Shown: piece after piece, positions 5,235 through 7,498 of the stretch | How positions within the stretch are numbered: position 1 is the stretch's first letter | Layout of the letters: every line of letters starts with the position of its first letter | NCBI GenBank assembly: GCA_900767605.1 | Contig: CAAFZT010000002.1 | Coordinates: forward strand, 1 to 7,498 | Source of the DNA: Bacilli bacterium | GTDB taxonomy: Bacteria; Bacillota_I; Bacilli_A; RFN20; CAG-826 | Direction: 5' to 3' | Length of the DNA stretch: 7,498 bases | Position numbers and translations under genes: made by a program | Notes under the pieces: generated by a model | Seen by the model: only the letters and a program-made list of their open reading frames with translations | The model's database searches: none | What the model was told of the DNA's origin: nothing

Positions 5235-5777
5235 ATGAAGATTCTGCTTGTTTCCTTTCCCCGTTATTCTACCGACACCGTCAATCCCGGAGAGGAACTT
5301 TTAAAAGGCGTCTTTGATCAAGACGTCACTCCGCTTCTTTTGCCTTTATCCTGGTCGCGTTCTCAAATCGCCCTGGAAAATAAAATCGCCGAAATCCACC
5401 CCGACGCGGTCATCGTCATGAATCTTTGTCCCTATCGGGATTTGCCCACCCTGGAGCAATACGCCTCCAATAAAAAGGAATGGGTCGAACCCGATATCGA
5501 TCAGATCCTTGCTAGTGGAGAGGAGATTGAAAAAGGCGGACCGAAAAATCGCGCCACCTCTTTAGATTTGGATGCTTTATCCGTTTATCTCTCCGCTCAA
5601 GGGCAAAGAAGCTCTCGTTCTTTCGATGGGGGCTATTTCCTCGATAACCAAGCCTATTACCTTAGCCTTGGCCGTTGTCCGAATTCCCTTTTGTTCCATC
5701 TTCCTAAGCCGGAAGAATTGCCTTTATCCGAGCAAAAGGAAGCCCTTGAAATCCTTTTGAATTTCTTACGATCTTAA
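5235..5777 (+). CDS. Pyroglutamyl peptidase I-like protein (C15 fold) with the nucleophile Cys apparently replaced by Asp
   Basis: This is a 180-residue cytoplasmic protein, shorter than typical pyroglutamyl peptidase I (about 200-215). Family features I can align are the first strand MKILLVSF with VNPGEEL (16-22), the HPDAVIVMNL strand (55-64), Glu74 in PTLEQYASN (family ERxAxN, catalytic Glu81) and His155 in LLFHLP (family FIHVP, catalytic His168). The segment corresponding to the nucleophile (family NTAGTYVCNHLMY) reads SFDGGYFLDNQAYY (129-142), placing Asp137 where Cys144 belongs. The Glu-to-nucleophile distance is 63 residues in both. The only other late cysteine, Cys148, does not align. 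So it may be an inactive homologue, a binding protein, or an enzyme with different chemistry. The start has AAGGAG 7 bases upstream. Its stop overlaps that of the convergent small ORF. Fold assignment is by eye. Confidence 0.65.
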   Translation: MKILLVSFPRYSTDTVNPGEELLKGVFDQDVTPLLLPLSWSRSQIALENKIAEIHPDAVIVMNLCPYRDLPTLEQYASNKKEWVEPDIDQILASGEEIEKGGPKNRATSLDLDALSVYLSAQGQRSSRSFDGGYFLDNQAYYLSLGRCPNSLLFHLPKPEELPLSEQKEALEILLNFLRS

Positions 5778-5929
5778 GCGGCGTCCATGCAGTCTTTATA
5801 AGCGTCGCTATCGGCGCGAGTTTTGCTTTCCCTTTCCCGAAGCATATCGATGTCTTCTCCCGTTTTGCTGGAATGATAGGCATAGGGATGGAAGGCGGTG
5901 GGGGATTTCTTTTTCTTCTTTTGATACAT
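5774..5929 (-). CDS. Small lysine-rich protein of unknown function (51 aa)
   Basis: The minus strand encodes 51 residues starting MYQKKKKKSPTAFHPYAYHS and ending DAYKDCMDAA. I do not recognise it. The N-terminus is strongly basic (five consecutive Lys); the rest is polar with many Asp, Glu, Arg and Lys, one Cys, and no membrane segment or signal peptide. It fills most of an otherwise empty 216-base gap. Codons such as ATC, GCC and GAC resemble the neighbouring genes. Its TAA overlaps the TAA of the convergent gene (both in TTAA). Against it, no Shine-Dalgarno sequence precedes the ATG and an in-frame TAG lies three codons upstream, so no earlier start exists. A TATAAA at 5961-5956 could be its -10 box. 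It could be a real small protein or a chance frame. Confidence 0.45.
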   Translation of the reverse strand: MYQKKKKKSPTAFHPYAYHSSKTGEDIDMLRERESKTRADSDAYKDCMDAA

Positions 5930-5957
5930 CGGTGACTAATCTAATTTCTTTTTGGTT

Positions 5958-5963
5958 TATAAT
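5958..5963 (+). promoter_or_regulatory. Possible -10 box for the DJ-1 family gene
   Basis: A perfect TATAAT lies 30 bases before the predicted start codon. No good -35 is spaced 16-18 bases upstream (GTGACT at 5932-5937 is 20 bases away). The overlapping minus-strand TATAAA (5961-5956) means this spot could serve divergent transcripts. Confidence 0.4.
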
Positions 5964-5993
5964 CAAGTCCACTTCTATCGAGGCAGCAAAAAC

Positions 5994-6551
5994 ATGAAAA
6001 AAGGCATACTCTTCCTCGCCGATGGGTTCGAAGCAACCGAAGCCATCGCCACGACCGACGTCTTGTTAAGGACGCATCAAATCGAGCTTCAACTCGTTTC
6101 CATTCAACCCAGCAAAGAAGTCACCGCTTCTAACGGGTTAGTCGTCAAAGCGAATTGTTTTCTCAAAGACATCAAACCCGAAGATTATGATTTCTTGATT
6201 CTCCCGGGTGGAAAAAAGGGCGTAGAGAATCTAAGCGACAACGAAATCGTGCTTCTCCTTGTTAAGAAATATCTTCGTCAAGGAAAGGGGGTTTACGCGA
6301 TTTGTGCCGCCCCATCGATTCTAGGGAAACTCCATTTGCTAAACGGAAGAAATTATACCTGCTTCCCGGGATTTGAATGGGAAGAAGGCCATTACCAAGA
6401 AAAGGAAGGCGTTGTGATCGAGGGGAACCTCATTACGGCCCGCAGCATGGCCTTCAGCATCCCTTTTGGGGAAGCCATTGCTGAAAAAGAAGTCGGAAAA
6501 GAGGCTTTGGAATCTGCGAAACCCAGAATGTACGGCTTACGCGTGGATTAA
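5994..6551 (+). CDS. DJ-1/PfpI family protein
   Basis: This 185-residue cytoplasmic protein has the DJ-1/ThiJ/PfpI alpha-beta fold. It contains LADGFEATEA (8-17), where Glu16 corresponds to the conserved Glu that tunes the reactive cysteine. It also contains ILPGGKKGVENL (69-80), the nucleophile elbow YAICAAPSIL with Cys104 (101-110) and the late TARSMAFSIPFGEAIAEKEVG (148-168). The His found soon after the nucleophile in human DJ-1 is replaced by Phe124 in CFPGFEWEEG, a pattern I associate with Bacillota members. Family members are reported as redox-sensitive chaperone, deglycase or glyoxalase-like proteins; the activity here cannot be told. The ATG at 5994 is preceded by GAGG (5980-5983) at 10 bases, a weak site; an in-frame earlier start at 5952 would overlap the TATAAT box. 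The Mrp gene follows after 51 bases without a terminator, so co-transcription is possible. Confidence 0.88.
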   Translation: MKKGILFLADGFEATEAIATTDVLLRTHQIELQLVSIQPSKEVTASNGLVVKANCFLKDIKPEDYDFLILPGGKKGVENLSDNEIVLLLVKKYLRQGKGVYAICAAPSILGKLHLLNGRNYTCFPGFEWEEGHYQEKEGVVIEGNLITARSMAFSIPFGEAIAEKEVGKEALESAKPRMYGLRVD

Positions 6552-6602
6552 TCAGCCTATTCGCGATAGAATCCCCTCTTGGATAAACAAAAAGGAAATA
6601 CC

Positions 6603-7457
6603 ATGGAAGAAGAAAAGAAAACGAGTGCGACCTGCGATTCCGACTGCAGCCATTGCAGCGAAGATTGCGAAAGCCGCACTGCCCCTGAATCGTTCCTCGC
6701 TCCCGAAAACGAAGCGAGTCACGTGAAGAAAGTCATCGCCGTCATGTCGGGCAAAGGCGGGGTTGGGAAATCCCTGACCACCTCCATCCTTGCTGTGAAT
6801 GCGGCAAGAGACGGCAAAAGAGTCGCGATCATCGACGCGGACGTCACCGGGCCCTCGATCCCGACGATTTTTGGTTTGCACGAAACCCTATACGGCACCG
6901 AAACGATGATTTTCCCTGCCAAGACCAAAACCGGCATCGAAGCGGTTTCTCTAAACCTCCTTACCGAAGACCCCACCGAACCTGTCGTCTGGCGCGGCCC
7001 GGTCGTCTCGGGGCTCATCAAGCAATTTTGGAGCAATGTGGCTTATGGAGAAATCGATGAGTTGTATGTGGACATGCCCCCAGGAACTAGCGATGTTCCC
7101 TTGACGGTATTCCAATCTCTTCCCGTCGATGCGATCGTCGTGGTCACTTCTCCTCAGGATTTGGTCTCTCTCATCGTTGAAAAGGCTGTGAAGATGGCGG
7201 CGATGATGGATAAGCCCATCCTTGGGGTTGTGGAAAATATGGCTTATCTCAACTGCCCTCATTGCGGTGAAAAAATCTACCCCTTCGGCAAAGGTGCGGA
7301 AGATATCACCAAAAAATATGGCATTCCCCATTTTGATAGCATGCCGATCGATTCTAAACTCGCGGCGTTATGCGATGCCGGAGACATTGAGTCTTACGAA
7401 GGGCGTTATCTCGATTCCATTAGTCAGGCCATCCACGCCTTAAAAGGAAAAGAATAA
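6603..7457 (+). CDS. Mrp/NBP35-type P-loop ATPase, iron-sulfur cluster carrier
   Basis: This 284-residue cytoplasmic protein of the Mrp/NBP35/ApbC group is thought to bind and hand over [4Fe-4S] clusters to apoproteins in an ATP-dependent way. The deviant Walker A motif SGKGGVGKS lies at 49-57 (Lys51 and Lys56), IIDADVTGPSIP (76-87) is the switch I/A' region, and YVDMPPGTSD (155-164) is Walker B/switch II. ENMAYLNCPHCG (211-222) supplies Cys218 and Cys221, which bridge a cluster between subunits. A short cysteine cluster at the N-terminus (Cys11, Cys15, Cys18, Cys22) precedes the ATPase domain, recalling NBP35 and clostridial Mrp proteins. The MIP18/DUF59 domain found in many Mrp proteins is absent. 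The ATG at 6603 follows AAAGGA (6591-6596) by 6 bases; an in-frame TTG at 6579 precedes this site and is rejected. It may share a transcript with the DJ-1 gene. Confidence 0.94.
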   Translation: MEEEKKTSATCDSDCSHCSEDCESRTAPESFLAPENEASHVKKVIAVMSGKGGVGKSLTTSILAVNAARDGKRVAIIDADVTGPSIPTIFGLHETLYGTETMIFPAKTKTGIEAVSLNLLTEDPTEPVVWRGPVVSGLIKQFWSNVAYGEIDELYVDMPPGTSDVPLTVFQSLPVDAIVVVTSPQDLVSLIVEKAVKMAAMMDKPILGVVENMAYLNCPHCGEKIYPFGKGAEDITKKYGIPHFDSMPIDSKLAALCDAGDIESYEGRYLDSISQAIHALKGKE

Positions 7458-7471
7458 CTCAATCGAGTAGA

Positions 7472-7498
7472 GAGTGAGAAACAATGGTTTCTCCGCTC
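7472..7498 (+). terminator. Hairpin after the Mrp gene, probable terminator cut by the window edge
   Basis: GAGAAAC (7476-7482) and GTTTCTC (7487-7493) form a perfect 7-bp stem with an AATG loop. The stem may extend outward through 7472-7475 and 7495-7498 with one bulged C at 7494. It lies 18 bases past the stop codon. The window ends before any T-run would appear, so the terminator call is provisional; a leader structure of the next gene is the alternative. Confidence 0.5.

Noticed and set aside
6579..6602. TTG at 6579 as start of the Mrp gene
   Set aside because: The AAAGGA site lies between it and the well-placed ATG at 6603.
1..7498. CRISPR array, insertion sequence, riboswitch or rRNA
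   Set aside because: No regularly spaced repeats, transposase-like frames, terminal inverted repeats or recognisable riboswitch or rRNA cores were seen.

Overview
The window reads as chromosome of a low-to-mid GC Gram-positive bacterium (Bacillota). Ribosome binding sites are strong GGAGG/AGGAGG types, promoters are SigA-like, terminators are U-tailed hairpins, and the PepC, PepT, DJ-1 and Mrp proteins look like Bacilli or Clostridia versions. UGA is not used as a sense codon in any accepted gene. A gut-associated Bacilli or Erysipelotrichia-like lineage is plausible, but this is an impression, since no rRNA or taxonomic marker is present.

Left part (1-2842): a GNRA-capped hairpin at 44-69 probably ends a plus-strand transcript from outside the window. 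It faces the terminator of pepC (minus strand, cysteine aminopeptidase C). pepC is divergent from pepT (plus strand, tripeptidase T). The two predicted promoters are back to back with abutting -35 boxes, so one short site could control both peptidases. A UUCG-loop terminator follows pepT.

Middle part (2850-5058): a flavoprotein of the NADPH-dependent FMN reductase / iron-sulfur flavoprotein type has its own ribosome binding site and weak promoter. Next comes a two-gene module that looks like accessory DNA: a DUF3990-type protein (ADP-ribosyltransferase-like fold, possible toxin) and, directly adjoining it, a protein with a C-terminal XRE-type helix-turn-helix (possible antitoxin/autorepressor). 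Repeated TATCTC/GAGATA half-sites surround the module's -10 box. The module ends head-on against a tRNA-Gln(CUG) gene on the minus strand, which has its own promoter, an encoded CCA end and a terminator. That tRNA carries an unusual C at T-loop position 55.

Right part (5178-7498): a short protein related to pyroglutamyl peptidase I, in which the nucleophilic cysteine appears to be replaced by aspartate; a 51-codon minus-strand ORF whose stop overlaps that gene's stop; a DJ-1/PfpI family protein; and an Mrp/NBP35-type P-loop ATPase for iron-sulfur cluster handling, followed by a probable terminator hairpin cut by the window edge.

Three of the genes are intracellular peptidases or a peptidase relative (PepC, PepT, Pcp-like), which fits peptide scavenging. 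The best candidates for something undescribed are the DUF3990/HTH module with its operator and the Cys-to-Asp pyroglutamyl-peptidase relative.
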